Shown here: piece after piece, positions 8,916 through 17,396 of the stretch | How the letters are laid out: every line of letters begins with the position of its first letter | Numbering within the stretch: position 1 is the stretch's first letter | From: Nitrospiria bacterium | GTDB taxonomy: Bacteria > Nitrospirota > Nitrospiria > SBBL01 > JAADHI01 | DNA length: 61,289 nucleotides | Direction: 5' to 3' | NCBI GenBank assembly: GCA_945787655.1 | Contig: CALZIJ010000019.1 | Location: forward strand, 3,666-64,954 | Position numbers and translations under genes: made by a program | The notes under the pieces: model-generated | The model's database searches: none | Seen by the model: the letters and a program-made list of their open reading frames with translations, nothing else | Told to the model about the DNA's origin: nothing

Positions 8916-9902
8916 TTAAGGTTTGGGCGTGTTCTGTAAATGGGTGAGGGCGGTCAAATGTTCCTCGACGGAGCGCGCGAGGGCTTCCAGGTGATATCCC
9001 CCTTCGAGGCAGGAAATAAGTCGTCCCCCACAATGGTCTTTCGCGAGTGAAAGCACGATTTGTGTGAGCTGCTTAAAGCCTTGTTCTGTGACATTAAGAG
9101 AAGCAAGGGGATCACTTTTATGGGCATCAAACCCGGCAGAGATCAGGATAAAGTCCGGTTGAAATGCGGCAAGGGCATCCGCCAGTTCGTTTTCAAAAAT
9201 TTGAATGATTGCTGCATCCCCCGCGCCTGCACGTAGAGGGATATTGTGTGTGAAGCCTTTTCCCCTGCCTGTGCCTTGCTCATCGCCGGACCCGGTACCG
9301 GGATAAAAAGGAAATTGATGTGTGCTGAAGTAATAGACTGAGGGGTCTTCATAAAAAATGTGCTGTGTGCCGTTACCGTGATGTACATCCCAGTCGATGA
9401 TGAAAACCTTATCAAGCTGGTGGTGTTTTTGCAGGTATCGCGCGCCAATGGCGACCTGATTAAATAAACAAAACCCCATCGCCCGGTCGGGTTCGGCATG
9501 GTGCCCCGGCGGTCTGACTGCACAGAAAGCATTGTAAAGCCGCTTTTCCATGACAGCATCGATGGCGGTTATGAGTCCTGAAACGGCCAGTTCCGCCGCC
9601 AGATATGAGCCGGGTGAGCAGGGGGTGTCCGGGTCGAAATACACCCTGCCTTGCGCGGGTGTTTTTTCTTTTACAAGTCGGCAGTACTCCGGCTGGTGTA
9701 CCTTTGAAATCCAAAGATCAAGATTTTCCGTGAGGTCCGGGGTGATGATTTGGAGCTGATTTTGTAAAGGCGTTGGTTTTCCGGAAGGGTCTTTTTGTAA
9801 AATTTTTTGGTCTAAAGTACGGAGGCGCTGTGAAGATTCGGGGTGCCCCGGTCCGGTGTCGTGTTCAAGGTATGCGGGATGGGTAATATAGCCGGTTTTC
9901 AT
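8916..9902 (-). CDS. histone deacetylase superfamily protein
   Basis: A 328-residue enzyme of the class II bacterial HDAC / acetoin-utilisation / acetylpolyamine amidohydrolase superfamily, which removes acyl groups from lysine or polyamine amines using zinc. All core motifs are present: HPESSQRL near the start, RPPGHHA at about residue 130 (catalytic His pair), DWDVHHGNGTQ at about 170 (zinc Asp and His), and SAGFDAHKSDPLA at about 255 (second zinc Asp). Length is typical. The start overlaps the stop of the upstream hydrolase as ATGA, so the two genes are coupled. The substrate is unknown; in bacteria these are often acting on acetylated polyamines or proteins. Confidence 0.9.
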   Translation of the reverse strand: MKTGYITHPAYLEHDTGPGHPESSQRLRTLDQKILQKDPSGKPTPLQNQLQIITPDLTENLDLWISKVHQPEYCRLVKEKTPAQGRVYFDPDTPCSPGSYLAAELAVSGLITAIDAVMEKRLYNAFCAVRPPGHHAEPDRAMGFCLFNQVAIGARYLQKHHQLDKVFIIDWDVHHGNGTQHIFYEDPSVYYFSTHQFPFYPGTGSGDEQGTGRGKGFTHNIPLRAGAGDAAIIQIFENELADALAAFQPDFILISAGFDAHKSDPLASLNVTEQGFKQLTQIVLSLAKDHCGGRLISCLEGGYHLEALARSVEEHLTALTHLQNTPKP

Positions 9903-10522
9903 GAGAGAAAAGGGTTTTTTGCACGCTCGATCCCGATGGTGGTTTTAGGCCCGTGCCCTGGAAAGACTGTTGTTTCATCCGGAAAAGTGAGTAAATGCTG
10001 TTTTATGGAAGTGATCAGGTCTGGATGAGACCCCTTCCAGAGGTCCGTGCGCCCCACGCTGCCTGCAAAAAGTGTATCCCCGGTAATGAGGCCGAAACCA
10101 TCGATATAAAAACTCAGGCTTCCGGGCGTGTGTCCGGGTGTGTGAAGCACATCGACGGTATGATTTCCAAAATTCAGGCGGTCTCCATTTTTTAAAAAAC
10201 GCTCCATTTTAGGTGTTTCGGGAGTGGGAAGACCGAAGAGCTCCGCCTGGGCGGCCAAGTGGTTGCAAAGAAACATGTCATCTTCGTGCAGGCAGGTTTC
10301 GCCCCCGGCGTCCTTGTGTACCGGCTGGGTGGCCCCGATATGATCAAGATGGGCATGTGTGTGTAGCAGGTAAATCGTTTTCAGCTGATGTTTGGCAAGC
10401 ACTGAGAAAATAAGATCTTCATCTCCACCCGGGTCAATGATAATACCTGAACGGGTTTCTTGACAGGCGATGATGAAGCAGTTGCAGCGAAAGGCGCCGA
10501 CCGGGAAGGTTTCAATAATCAT
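9899..10522 (-). CDS. MBL-fold hydrolase, glyoxalase II-like
   Basis: A 207-residue metallo-beta-lactamase-fold protein of the hydroxyacylglutathione hydrolase (YcbL/GloB-like) group. It has the zinc motif THAHLDH near residue 55, the third His in TPGHTPGS near 130, the bridging Asp in GDTLFAGSVGRTD near 150, and the last His in FPGHGPKT near 190. It lacks the C-terminal glutathione-binding domain of full GloB, so the thioester substrate may be different. Eight bases separate it from the upstream PP-loop gene and it overlaps the deacetylase gene by four. Confidence 0.88.
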   Translation of the reverse strand: MIIETFPVGAFRCNCFIIACQETRSGIIIDPGGDEDLIFSVLAKHQLKTIYLLHTHAHLDHIGATQPVHKDAGGETCLHEDDMFLCNHLAAQAELFGLPTPETPKMERFLKNGDRLNFGNHTVDVLHTPGHTPGSLSFYIDGFGLITGDTLFAGSVGRTDLWKGSHPDLITSIKQHLLTFPDETTVFPGHGPKTTIGIERAKNPFLS

Positions 10523-10530
10523 AATTTGCT

Positions 10531-11529
10531 TTATTGAACCACGGTTAATGTTTGTTCGTCGGTCTTTAAGGGAAAATGAACTTTAATTCGGGACAGGGTG
10601 TCTGCACGTTGGACATCAATGAAATGGTCATTAGTCAGGCCTTTTTTAGCGTATTTCGCGATCCACCTTGCGGCTTCGTCAAGGGTTTTTGCTTCGTGTT
10701 TTCTACTTAAAACAGCGATAGGGCCTGAAAACGCGGGGCGGAGAATGGTGATTTCACCCGAAGTGACGCCTTCTTTTGAAACCGCTTCGAGTTGATCATT
10801 TTCTTCCGCGTTCCGTCCGATGACCAAGTGGGCGCCGTCGGAAAGATCAACATGCCGGCCGTATCGAAGCAACTGGACGTCGAGCATCGTAAAATCTTCA
10901 TTGTTTTCGAAAAATGTGCTTAAGCGGTTTGAGAAATTGGCATCGGTTAAAAGACATCCGCCGCCGGGTGGTGTATAGAATTTCAGCCCCAGGGTGTCTG
11001 CCCGCTTTAATTGTTCGGTTCGGCTTCGTCCGGAAAGGGCCAGCAGTTTTTTCCGGTTTACCCACCCTTCCGTTTCGGGCAAAGTGGGAGGATTGTGCTT
11101 TGCCGAAAGCGGGCGAAGCACCCGCCCCCCTGTACCGCTGTCACGGTCAATAATATCCATGGCTTCCCGGCGCTGGGACATCGGCCGTTGGCCGATGACT
11201 TCTCCCGTAATGATAAAGTCCGCACCTTCTTTTTCCATCACCTGTTCAGCGATTTGGAACATGTATATTCTGCAATCGATACAGGGATTGATATTTTTGC
11301 CGTAACCGTATTTTGGATTTCGAATCAGTTCGATGTAGGCCATACCTTTATCGACGGTTCTGAGCGGTATCCCCAAGTGTTTGGCCACCGCCTCGACGTT
11401 TTCCTTGCAACCGAAGGGGCTTTCCAGGAAGAGACCAATAACCTGGATGTCCTGGTCTATAATGAGTTTGGCCGCGAGGGTGCTGTCAAGGCCGCCTGAG
11501 AGTAATGCAATGGCTTTTCTTTTTTTCAT
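10531..11529 (-). CDS. PP-loop ATPase, tRNA thiouridylase-like (MnmA/ThiI-related)
   Basis: A 332-residue protein with the N-terminal PP-loop LLSGGLDSTLAAK (residues 9-21) that binds and cleaves ATP in the adenylation of its target. A conserved PCIDCR at about residue 82 and GGGCLLTD near 190 supply cysteines typical of sulfur transfer in MnmA/ThiI/TtuA-like enzymes. The C-terminal part (about 235-320) resembles the NFACT-type RNA-binding domain seen in this subgroup. The likely role is thiolation of a tRNA uridine. Members are often annotated loosely as a thiouridylate methyltransferase. It heads the three-gene set with the hydrolase and deacetylase. Confidence 0.75.
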   Translation of the reverse strand: MKKRKAIALLSGGLDSTLAAKLIIDQDIQVIGLFLESPFGCKENVEAVAKHLGIPLRTVDKGMAYIELIRNPKYGYGKNINPCIDCRIYMFQIAEQVMEKEGADFIITGEVIGQRPMSQRREAMDIIDRDSGTGGRVLRPLSAKHNPPTLPETEGWVNRKKLLALSGRSRTEQLKRADTLGLKFYTPPGGGCLLTDANFSNRLSTFFENNEDFTMLDVQLLRYGRHVDLSDGAHLVIGRNAEENDQLEAVSKEGVTSGEITILRPAFSGPIAVLSRKHEAKTLDEAARWIAKYAKKGLTNDHFIDVQRADTLSRIKVHFPLKTDEQTLTVVQ

Positions 11530-11618
11530 GGTTTTTCCTAAAGTCAGGACGGCATTTTATCAACGGGGCTGAAGACTGTCAACCAAGGCGGAAGGCCGTG
11601 GGGCCTTAGAGGTTCTCC

Positions 11619-12155
11619 TTAACGAAAGAGCTGGAAAATCTTGAAAATAAAATAAAAGAACGAAGCTTGAAGCGCAATAATGCTGGTCAGCCCCAGAAGC
11701 ATGGCTCTGCTCACAATCCGGAATTCCTTGAATATGGCCTGTTGAATCCTTATGAAGTTGGAAAGGATTTCTTCCGTCTCCTTCAGGCTTAAAAGTTGAT
11801 TGTCCAGTTTGCAGGTGATATTGCCATCCAGTTGAACAATACTTCGAATACAGGGTGTCGGCCTGGTCGGGTTTTCTTTTGGATCTGCGAATGTGCCGAT
11901 GAGAATGACAGCGCCGTTTTGAATGAATCCTTCTTTGAGAAGCGCAGTATAGAAAGTCCCGTTTTTTCTTCGAAGGTGGCCTCCGATTTTAAGTAAATTG
12001 AAGTAGAGATTGTCATGTGATGCGGTGGTTTTACGTTCCTGTGGTTTCGTGATTTCAGGCTGAAGGTGCAGCCCGTTTTCCAGGACCCGTGTGGGGATTT
12101 GAAATGCGATCATGCCGTCTCCGAGAAGGTTGATGGTGACCGTTTGCATCATCAT
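11619..12155 (-). CDS. unknown protein with LDGNI module and C-terminal membrane helix
   Basis: A 178-residue protein of no known family. The N-terminal half is beta-like (MMMQTVTINLLGDG, FQIPTRVLENG). At about residue 108 it has IVQLDGNITCKLDNQLL, which matches a motif in the two genes upstream, followed by a helical segment and a hydrophobic stretch near the C-terminus (AMLLGLTSIIALQASFFYFIF) that should cross or enter the membrane. The start overlaps the previous stop as ATGATG, so expression is coupled. Last gene of a three-gene unit. Confidence 0.7.
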   Translation of the reverse strand: MMMQTVTINLLGDGMIAFQIPTRVLENGLHLQPEITKPQERKTTASHDNLYFNLLKIGGHLRRKNGTFYTALLKEGFIQNGAVILIGTFADPKENPTRPTPCIRSIVQLDGNITCKLDNQLLSLKETEEILSNFIRIQQAIFKEFRIVSRAMLLGLTSIIALQASFFYFIFKIFQLFR

Positions 12156-12934
12156 GTTTTTGAAAAGAGTCCTGTCAGTGCTTTTGCGATACTCGAAATG
12201 GTTTCAACAATAAAGTGCCAGTGTTTGAGTCCGGCTTCAACATTGCCTTTATGAAAACGAAGCAGTTGGTCCGACTTTTCTCGAATTTCCCGGTCTCGGT
12301 ACAGTCTTTTGTTGTAGCGTGTGATAATGTCCCCATCGAGCTGTATAATATTCTGGGCAAAGATATACCCGTCTTTTAACTCCCAAAGCTTGCGTAGTTC
12401 GTGGTCATCCCGGTCCGCCATTTGTTCAAGTCCCTCAGGCGAGGGCTTGTGTTCGTACCAGTTATTAAAACGGGTGATGAGCCACAGGAGGCGGGATTGC
12501 GTCGTTCTCAGGCGGCTGATCTCCGCCATGATCTCATCCTGATTTGCTTTGCCTTTGATGTTGGTTTGAATGAGTTGTTGAAATACGATGAAGTCTTCTG
12601 TTTTTAATATGTCCGTTACATGGGGGTCTTCCATCAGATTTTTTAAAGTAGGGATGTTTTCTTTTTTGGTATATTCTATGCCATATTTTCGAAGGAGATT
12701 ATCTTGCTGTTTTGACCATTCATTGACCGCTGTAATTATTTTTGGAGGCGGGCTGGGATTATAATTTATTTTTTTATTGAGTATTGAAAACTGTTTCGCC
12801 CAAGCACTGATGATCTCAAAAAAAGCGATTGTTGTCCCCGGCATTTTACGCCCCGTAATGCCGTCGACAATCATAGAGTTAATTTCAAGGGTTGTGGCGT
12901 CGTTAAAAATATCCCTGATGGTTTTGTTGGCCAT
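12152..12934 (-). CDS. unknown protein with LDGDI module
   Basis: A 260-residue soluble-looking, mostly helical protein with no recognised domain. Near residue 203 it carries NIIQLDGDIITRYNKRLY, followed by LLRFHKGNVEAGLKHW and a helical end, the same order of elements as in its two neighbours. The central part is rich in charged residues. Twelve bases separate it from the upstream gene and its stop overlaps the downstream start. Confidence 0.7.
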   Translation of the reverse strand: MANKTIRDIFNDATTLEINSMIVDGITGRKMPGTTIAFFEIISAWAKQFSILNKKINYNPSPPPKIITAVNEWSKQQDNLLRKYGIEYTKKENIPTLKNLMEDPHVTDILKTEDFIVFQQLIQTNIKGKANQDEIMAEISRLRTTQSRLLWLITRFNNWYEHKPSPEGLEQMADRDDHELRKLWELKDGYIFAQNIIQLDGDIITRYNKRLYRDREIREKSDQLLRFHKGNVEAGLKHWHFIVETISSIAKALTGLFSKT

Positions 12935-12946
12935 GTCCGGGATACC

Positions 12947-13276
12947 CTAAAAAAGATCAACCAAGGATTTGGCCAGGGTTTTCAGGGTGTTGACGTTTCG
13001 CTCAATAATCTCTTCTCCCTTATTGACCTGTTCTTTATGAAACGTTGCAACTTGTTCCGGGTCGGGCAGAAATTTATTGTGGATGGTTGTCTTAATATCC
13101 CCGTCGAGCAGGTTTATCGTGCTGTGAATTTCTTCAGGCCCGTTGTGGGTTACGGTTGTTTTGATATCAAGTTCAATGGTATTGATAAAAGCCTTTTGCA
13201 GGGCACTGACAAGGCTGTCCCTGTTTCCACTTTTTATGGCCTCTTCAAATTCTTTTTTTATATTGGATTCTGCCAT
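12947..13276 (-). CDS. small unknown protein with LDGDI module
   Basis: A 109-residue protein, first gene of the three-gene unit, with GAGG-type ribosome site (AAGGAGGAAT) before the ATG. It contains a short internal duplication: DIKTTVTHNG at residue 37 and GDIKTTIHNK at residue 59, the second within INLLDGDIKTTIHNKFL. The tail (FHKEQVNKGEEI...LAKSLVDLF) resembles the tail of the 260-residue neighbour (FHKGNVEAG...IAKALTGLF). Function unknown. It could be the minimal form of the shared module. Confidence 0.68.
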   Translation of the reverse strand: MAESNIKKEFEEAIKSGNRDSLVSALQKAFINTIELDIKTTVTHNGPEEIHSTINLLDGDIKTTIHNKFLPDPEQVATFHKEQVNKGEEIIERNVNTLKTLAKSLVDLF

Positions 13277-13464
13277 GATTCCTCCTTGGTTTCATAAATA
13301 GGTGACATTTGGTGCTTTTCCCCCGTTGGAGAGGGGAAATATGTTCATGAATTCAAATATGAGAGGATGTTCAGATGAGCGTACTATAGTCTAAAGAAAT
13401 GAAGAGTGCAATACCAAATGGAAATGACCAGCAAGATTTGATGGTTATTAACAAAAATGGATAT

Positions 13465-13499
13465 AAAAAAAGAGGGGAGTTTAAACTCCCCTCTTTTTT
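13465..13499. terminator. bidirectional rho-independent terminator
   Basis: A near-perfect palindrome, AGAGGGGAGTTTAAACTCCCCTCT, flanked by A-run and T-run, lies 23 bases past the stop of the minus-strand gene at 13523. (The core arms are AGAGGGGAGTTT and its complement.) It should end that transcript. Confidence 0.9.
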
Positions 13500-13522
13500 C
13501 TAAATGGCCTTAAGAGTAAGCC

Positions 13523-14365
13523 TTACTTGGCGGCATACTCAAAATCGGCTTTCGCGGTTCCACCACCGGCAACATCAATATCCAGTGTTTTGAAGCCCAG
13601 TTTCTGATGGAAAGCTTTCAGTTTATACTTCCCAGGCGGGACTTCGTCGATGGTAAAGGTGCCATCATCGTTGACCACGGCATAATAAGGGTTTCTAACC
13701 GGGACGGCCCAGACGTTCATGTAGTTGTGCTGATCACACTCAACCTTCATGTAGGACTCGTTTTTCTTAAACCAGGTTTTTTTGACTTTGATTGTGATTT
13801 CCTGGTCTTTTTTCGGAACAGGTTTGTTGAATGTGGTTTTGGTTAAAACACCTTTCACATCGTAACCGTGCGGGTTGTGAAGGATGCCTTCAGCCGTCTT
13901 GGGATCACTGGGATCGGAATCAAGATTTTTAACTTTGATCACAGATTTTTTCCCGGTTTTTTTTGCATTCAGGACAACGGTGACCTGGCGGGAGGGGCCT
14001 TCCCCTTCAGCCACCAAGAAACGACAGCCGTCGGAGACAATCTTGGTTTCCGTTGTTTTAAAAGGTTTTCCGCTTTCAATTTTTTCAATGTAGACTACGA
14101 CGTCGCCAAGGCCGCCGCCGTTTACACGGATATCCTGGCGTTTACGAACACCGCCTTCCGCGTCGAATTTTCCGCAGAATTCTGCTTGAGGCCATTTGTT
14201 CAGCACGAATTCAACCGGTGCGGGTTGGTCTCCTTTAAAAGAGACTTTCCCGGAAATGGTACCGCCGCCGCTGACAGGTCCTTCCGCATATTTTGCGAAA
14301 ACAAGCGGTGTGGACACTAAACCCATGGCCAGTGCCAAACCGAGTACTTTAGAAGTCTTGTTCAT
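13523..14365 (-). CDS. periplasmic carboxypeptidase-regulatory/cupredoxin-like protein
   Basis: A 280-residue exported protein (signal peptide MNKTSKVLGLALAMGLVSTP, cut after VFA). The N-terminal region GGGTISGKVSFKGDQPAP is a carboxypeptidase regulatory-like beta sandwich. At about residue 210 ECDQHNYMNVW, then VRNPYYAVVNDDGTF and VPPGKYKLKAFH, match the C..H...M pattern of a methylamine-utilisation/cupredoxin-like module in which Cys, His and Met could bind copper. Similar proteins sit in the periplasm near respiratory chains, but no oxidase is next to it here. AAGGAG precedes the ATG and a strong terminator follows. Confidence 0.75.
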   Translation of the reverse strand: MNKTSKVLGLALAMGLVSTPLVFAKYAEGPVSGGGTISGKVSFKGDQPAPVEFVLNKWPQAEFCGKFDAEGGVRKRQDIRVNGGGLGDVVVYIEKIESGKPFKTTETKIVSDGCRFLVAEGEGPSRQVTVVLNAKKTGKKSVIKVKNLDSDPSDPKTAEGILHNPHGYDVKGVLTKTTFNKPVPKKDQEITIKVKKTWFKKNESYMKVECDQHNYMNVWAVPVRNPYYAVVNDDGTFTIDEVPPGKYKLKAFHQKLGFKTLDIDVAGGGTAKADFEYAAK

Positions 14366-14742
14366 CTATAATTCTCCTTGTCTTAAAAGATGATTTTTTA
14401 TGGAGCAGTCTAAGGTCATTGCAGCAGATCCTCCATGTTGAATCATCCTTTTTCCAAAATTTGGATTAGAATAATTTTTGCCCTTTTGTTGCATCGCACC
14501 CAGTGTCTCAATTTTGAATTGTGTTTACAAACACAATAATACTCTTGAGCTTCAGGATGAAGCGTGGTCATGATATTGAAACAATCAATATTTGTCAAGT
14601 TAGGGGCGGTGAAAGAACCCGGTATCAAAACGACCGTCTTGACCCTTGCCGCGTGACTGCTGTGCATGATATCTTCCCTACGATTTATGCATTTTGTTTG
14701 GGCAGTATGATGAAAAAGCGGGTTTAGTATCGGGTTTTAATC
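14366..14742. promoter_or_regulatory. divergent intergenic region with a 20-base inverted repeat
   Basis: This 377-base region separates a minus-strand and a plus-strand gene and holds no convincing CDS. At 14518-14537 ATTGTGTTT and AAACACAAT form perfect 9-base arms around a 2-base centre, the shape of a dimeric repressor or activator site. It is 153 bases from one gene start and 206 from the other, so which gene it serves is unclear. Confidence 0.45.
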
Positions 14743-15258
14743 ATGATTCAACCTTTTTTAGAGATTGCGCCTGAGATTTCCGAAAATGTTTTTATTGCAG
14801 ATTCGGCCGACGTAATCGGGGATGTCAGAATCGGTAAAGAGAGTTCGGTCTGGTTCCAGACGGTGATCCGGGGCGATGTACACTCGATCCGGATTGGGAA
14901 TCGCACCAATATTCAAGACCTTTCGATGCTGCATGTCACACGGAAAACACATCCCTTAACCATCGGCAATGAAGTGACGGTTGGCCATCATGTTACCCTT
15001 CATGGCTGTACGATAAAGGATCGGGTTTTAGTGGGCATGGGCGCTGTTATTCTGGATGGCGCCATTGTCGGGGAGAATTCAATTATTGGAGCGGGTTCGC
15101 TTGTGACACAGGGTATGGAAATTCCACCAGGTTCACTTGCCTATGGGAACCCGGCACGGGTGAAACGCCCTCTCAAACCTGAAGAACTTGTTTTTTTACC
15201 GCAGTCTGCTCAAAACTATATCGACCTTTCACGCCTTTATATGGTAAATGCGCAATGA
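14743..15258 (+). CDS. gamma-carbonic anhydrase family protein
   Basis: A 171-residue left-handed beta-helix protein of the YrdA/PaaY/gamma-carbonic-anhydrase group. Hexapeptide repeats run from about residue 25 to 145. The metal ligands are visible as HVTRKTHP near 65 and GHHVTLHG near 82; family trimers bind zinc or iron between subunits. Probable role: reversible CO2 hydration or a metal-dependent housekeeping function, cytoplasmic. It is followed, after 22 bases, by the DJ-1-type gene and may be its operon partner. Confidence 0.88.
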   Translation: MIQPFLEIAPEISENVFIADSADVIGDVRIGKESSVWFQTVIRGDVHSIRIGNRTNIQDLSMLHVTRKTHPLTIGNEVTVGHHVTLHGCTIKDRVLVGMGAVILDGAIVGENSIIGAGSLVTQGMEIPPGSLAYGNPARVKRPLKPEELVFLPQSAQNYIDLSRLYMVNAQ

Positions 15259-15280
15259 AGGCGTCGCAGAAGGGGGGCAT

Positions 15281-15856
15281 ATGAAAAAGGCATTGGTTTT
15301 ACTTGCTCCGGGTTTTGAAGAAATTGAAACGGTTACCGTCGTGGATATTCTAAGACGGGCCGGTATCGAAGTGACAGTGGCCGGGACGATGGACGGCCCG
15401 CTGTCGGGTCGAAGCCAGATCCGCATTTTACCCGATGTGTTAATGGATACAGTGATGGATGGGTCTTTTGATCTGCTCGTTCTTCCGGGTGGTCAGCCAG
15501 GCACCCGGAACCTTGGTCGTGATCCGAGGGTACAAAAAATAATCTCCGATACTGTTAAGAAAGAGGGCTTGATTGCCGCCATTTGCGCGGCCCCTTCCAT
15601 TCTGTCAAATTACGGATTTTTAAAAGGAAAGACTGTAACCAGTCACCCTTCGGTTCAATCCGAGCTGAAAGATGTGGTGTATTCCGAAGAAAATGTAGTA
15701 GTCGACGGACGATGGATCACAAGCCGCGCACCGGGGACAGCAATGGCATTTTCTTTCAAATTAATCGCGCTTTTGATGGGGATCGAAAAAGTCAGGGAAG
15801 TCAATCAGGGGGTCATGGCCGATTTATCGTCAAGCGCAGGTCCCACGGAATTTTAA
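15281..15856 (+). CDS. DJ-1/PfpI (YajL-type) family protein
   Basis: A 191-residue protein of the DJ-1/ThiJ/PfpI superfamily. The conserved Glu is in APGFEEIET near residue 12, LPGGQPGTRNL lies near 70, and the nucleophile Cys is in AAICAAPSIL near 105 with TSHPS behind it. This group (YajL, DJ-1) acts in carbonyl stress and protein repair; which activity applies here is not determined. I start at 15281 behind AGGGGG; an in-frame ATG at 15248 overlaps the previous gene. Confidence 0.88.
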   Translation: MKKALVLLAPGFEEIETVTVVDILRRAGIEVTVAGTMDGPLSGRSQIRILPDVLMDTVMDGSFDLLVLPGGQPGTRNLGRDPRVQKIISDTVKKEGLIAAICAAPSILSNYGFLKGKTVTSHPSVQSELKDVVYSEENVVVDGRWITSRAPGTAMAFSFKLIALLMGIEKVREVNQGVMADLSSSAGPTEF

Positions 15857-15871
15857 GGAAGGAGTCCGGTT

Positions 15872-16588
15872 ATCGCCAACTTAAAAAAACAAGTCGCCGT
15901 CATCACGGGAGGTAGCAGCGGGATTGGTTATGCAATCGCTTCAATGCTGCTTTCGGAAGGGATGACCGTGGCGATCATGGCCAGAAAAGCAAAGCGTCTT
16001 CAATTGGCCGCCGAGGCTTTAAAAAAGCAGGGTGGACCGGTGATTGCGCTTCAAACCGACGTATCAAAATCCGCTGAGGTGTCAGACGCCATTGCGCAGG
16101 TCATTGATGAAACCGGCCGGATTGATCTGCTGGTGAACAATGCCGGGATTTATCGACAAGGCCATATTCGGGATCTTGCCGAGGAGGATTGGGATGCGAT
16201 ACAGGACATTAATCTAAAAGGGGCGTATTTGTGTACAAAAGCGGTCCTTCCGATCATGCGTGAACAGCAATCGGGTTATGTGGTGAATCTTTCCTCTGTC
16301 GCGGGGAAAATGGGTTTTGCAAATGCCTCTGCTTATTGTGCGTCCAAGTTTGGCATGATTGCGCTGACGGAAAGCCTGCTTGAAGAAGAGGTCGGAAACC
16401 ACATTCGCGCTACAGCCGTTTGTCCCGGTTATGTCGCAACCCCAATGGTGGAGGCGGTCGATATTCCCCAGGAAGACATGATTCCTCCGGAGGACATTGC
16501 TAAAATAGTCCAAACCTTGCTTCACCTTGCCCCTCACACCATGATTCGGGAAATTGTCGTGAACCGCACCGGCTCTATTGAAGGATAG
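15872..16588 (+). pseudogene. short-chain dehydrogenase/reductase whose start codon reads ATC
   Basis: The frame gives a complete classical SDR of about 238 residues: TGGSSGIG (NAD(P) binding) near residue 12, NNAG near 88, catalytic Ser in NLSSVAG near 138, YCASK (Tyr and Lys) near 150, PGYVATPM near 182. The natural N-terminus would be 'M-ANLKKQVAVITGG', but the codon where ATG is expected, 8 bases after GGAAGGAG, is ATC (15872). No ATG, GTG or TTG lies in frame between the preceding stop (15854) and the ATG at 15944, which is past the nucleotide-binding motif. Either a rare non-canonical start is used or the gene has lost its start. The rest of the reading frame is undamaged, so the loss would be recent. 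Confidence 0.7.
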
Positions 16589-16618
16589 TATTAGGATGAA
16601 AAGGACAATCTGAGACTT

Positions 16619-17290
16619 ATGAAAGCAAAGAGCGTTGTGAAAAAAAACAAGAATATCCGTTGCTTACTCATCTTGTTGTTGCTGGTAATGGCACTGCCTG
16701 TTTCTGCGGTGCTTGATGCAGAAGAGCCGCCAAAACGGTCCGTGCCGCATCCGCCGCCGAGAACTTTTCAGCACCCCCCTCCGCCGCCTAAGGCCCCGCA
16801 TCCACCGCGTCCGAGTGTGCCGCATGGTCCTCCAGCGAGTGCTGAACCTTTTATGAAAAAACTTGAAGGCTATAACAAACGCCTCAAGGAAAATCCAAAA
16901 GACCTGGAAGCGCTGATTTTTTTGGCCAATGCCAACTTTGACATACAACGGTTTGAAAAGGCAGAGGGTCTCTATTTACGCGTTATCGAAATTGATCCCA
17001 ACAATCTGCACGTGCGTACAGATTTGGCGTCAGTTTATCGGCATCTGGGCGATTCCGATAAAGCAGTTGAAACACTGAGGGTGGTGCTGTCATTAAATCC
17101 GAACCATGAAGTGGCTTTGTATAACATCGGTATTATCTTGTTGAACGACAAAGAAGACTTCAATGGGGCGGCAGATGCCTGGGAGCGCTTGGTCAGAATA
17201 AATCCCAATGACCCTCTGGCGGATGCCTTGCGGGAAAAAGTCAAAACCATCCGATCGGGTGAATTAAAGCCGGTTAAGCCGGAAAAGTAA
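16619..17290 (+). CDS. exported TPR protein with proline-rich linker
   Basis: A 223-residue protein. A hydrophobic segment at about residues 13-30 (LLILLLLVMALPVSAV) is a signal peptide or anchor. Residues 38-75 are very rich in Pro and His (HPPPRTFQHPPPPPKAPHP). Three tetratricopeptide repeats follow from about 95 to 200 (FLANANFDIQRFEKAEGLY; VYRHLGDSDKAVETLRVVL; IGIILLNDKEDFNGAADAW), each ending in the typical NPN. Likely a periplasmic protein-protein adaptor; no specific partner can be named. Confidence 0.8.
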   Translation: MKAKSVVKKNKNIRCLLILLLLVMALPVSAVLDAEEPPKRSVPHPPPRTFQHPPPPPKAPHPPRPSVPHGPPASAEPFMKKLEGYNKRLKENPKDLEALIFLANANFDIQRFEKAEGLYLRVIEIDPNNLHVRTDLASVYRHLGDSDKAVETLRVVLSLNPNHEVALYNIGIILLNDKEDFNGAADAWERLVRINPNDPLADALREKVKTIRSGELKPVKPEK

Positions 17291-17334
17291 ATGGGGCGTT
17301 CAATCGGTATTCCTCTCGGAAAGTCTTAAAATTA

Positions 17335-17363
17335 TTGACGTTTTTCATTATTCTATGTTAGAT
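17335..17363 (+). promoter_or_regulatory. candidate sigma-70-type promoter of the trp operon
   Basis: TTGACG (-35) and TTAGAT (-10) are separated by exactly 17 bases and lie 34 bases upstream of trpE. The short leader leaves no room for a classical trp leader-peptide attenuator, so regulation would have to be at initiation or elsewhere. Confidence 0.5.
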
Positions 17364-17396
17364 TTACCGATCTGAAAATCTGATTTTATATGGAAT

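Noticed and set aside
8707-9033. 108-residue minus-strand frame downstream of the deacetylase gene
   Set aside because: It overlaps the deacetylase 3' end and has no coding signs.
14521-14727. Short plus-strand frame upstream of the carbonic anhydrase gene
   Set aside because: Starts inside the inverted repeat and has no recognisable sequence; more likely regulatory DNA.
17291-17396. Classical trp leader-peptide attenuator before trpE
   Set aside because: The leader is too short and shows no Trp-rich ORF or terminator hairpin.
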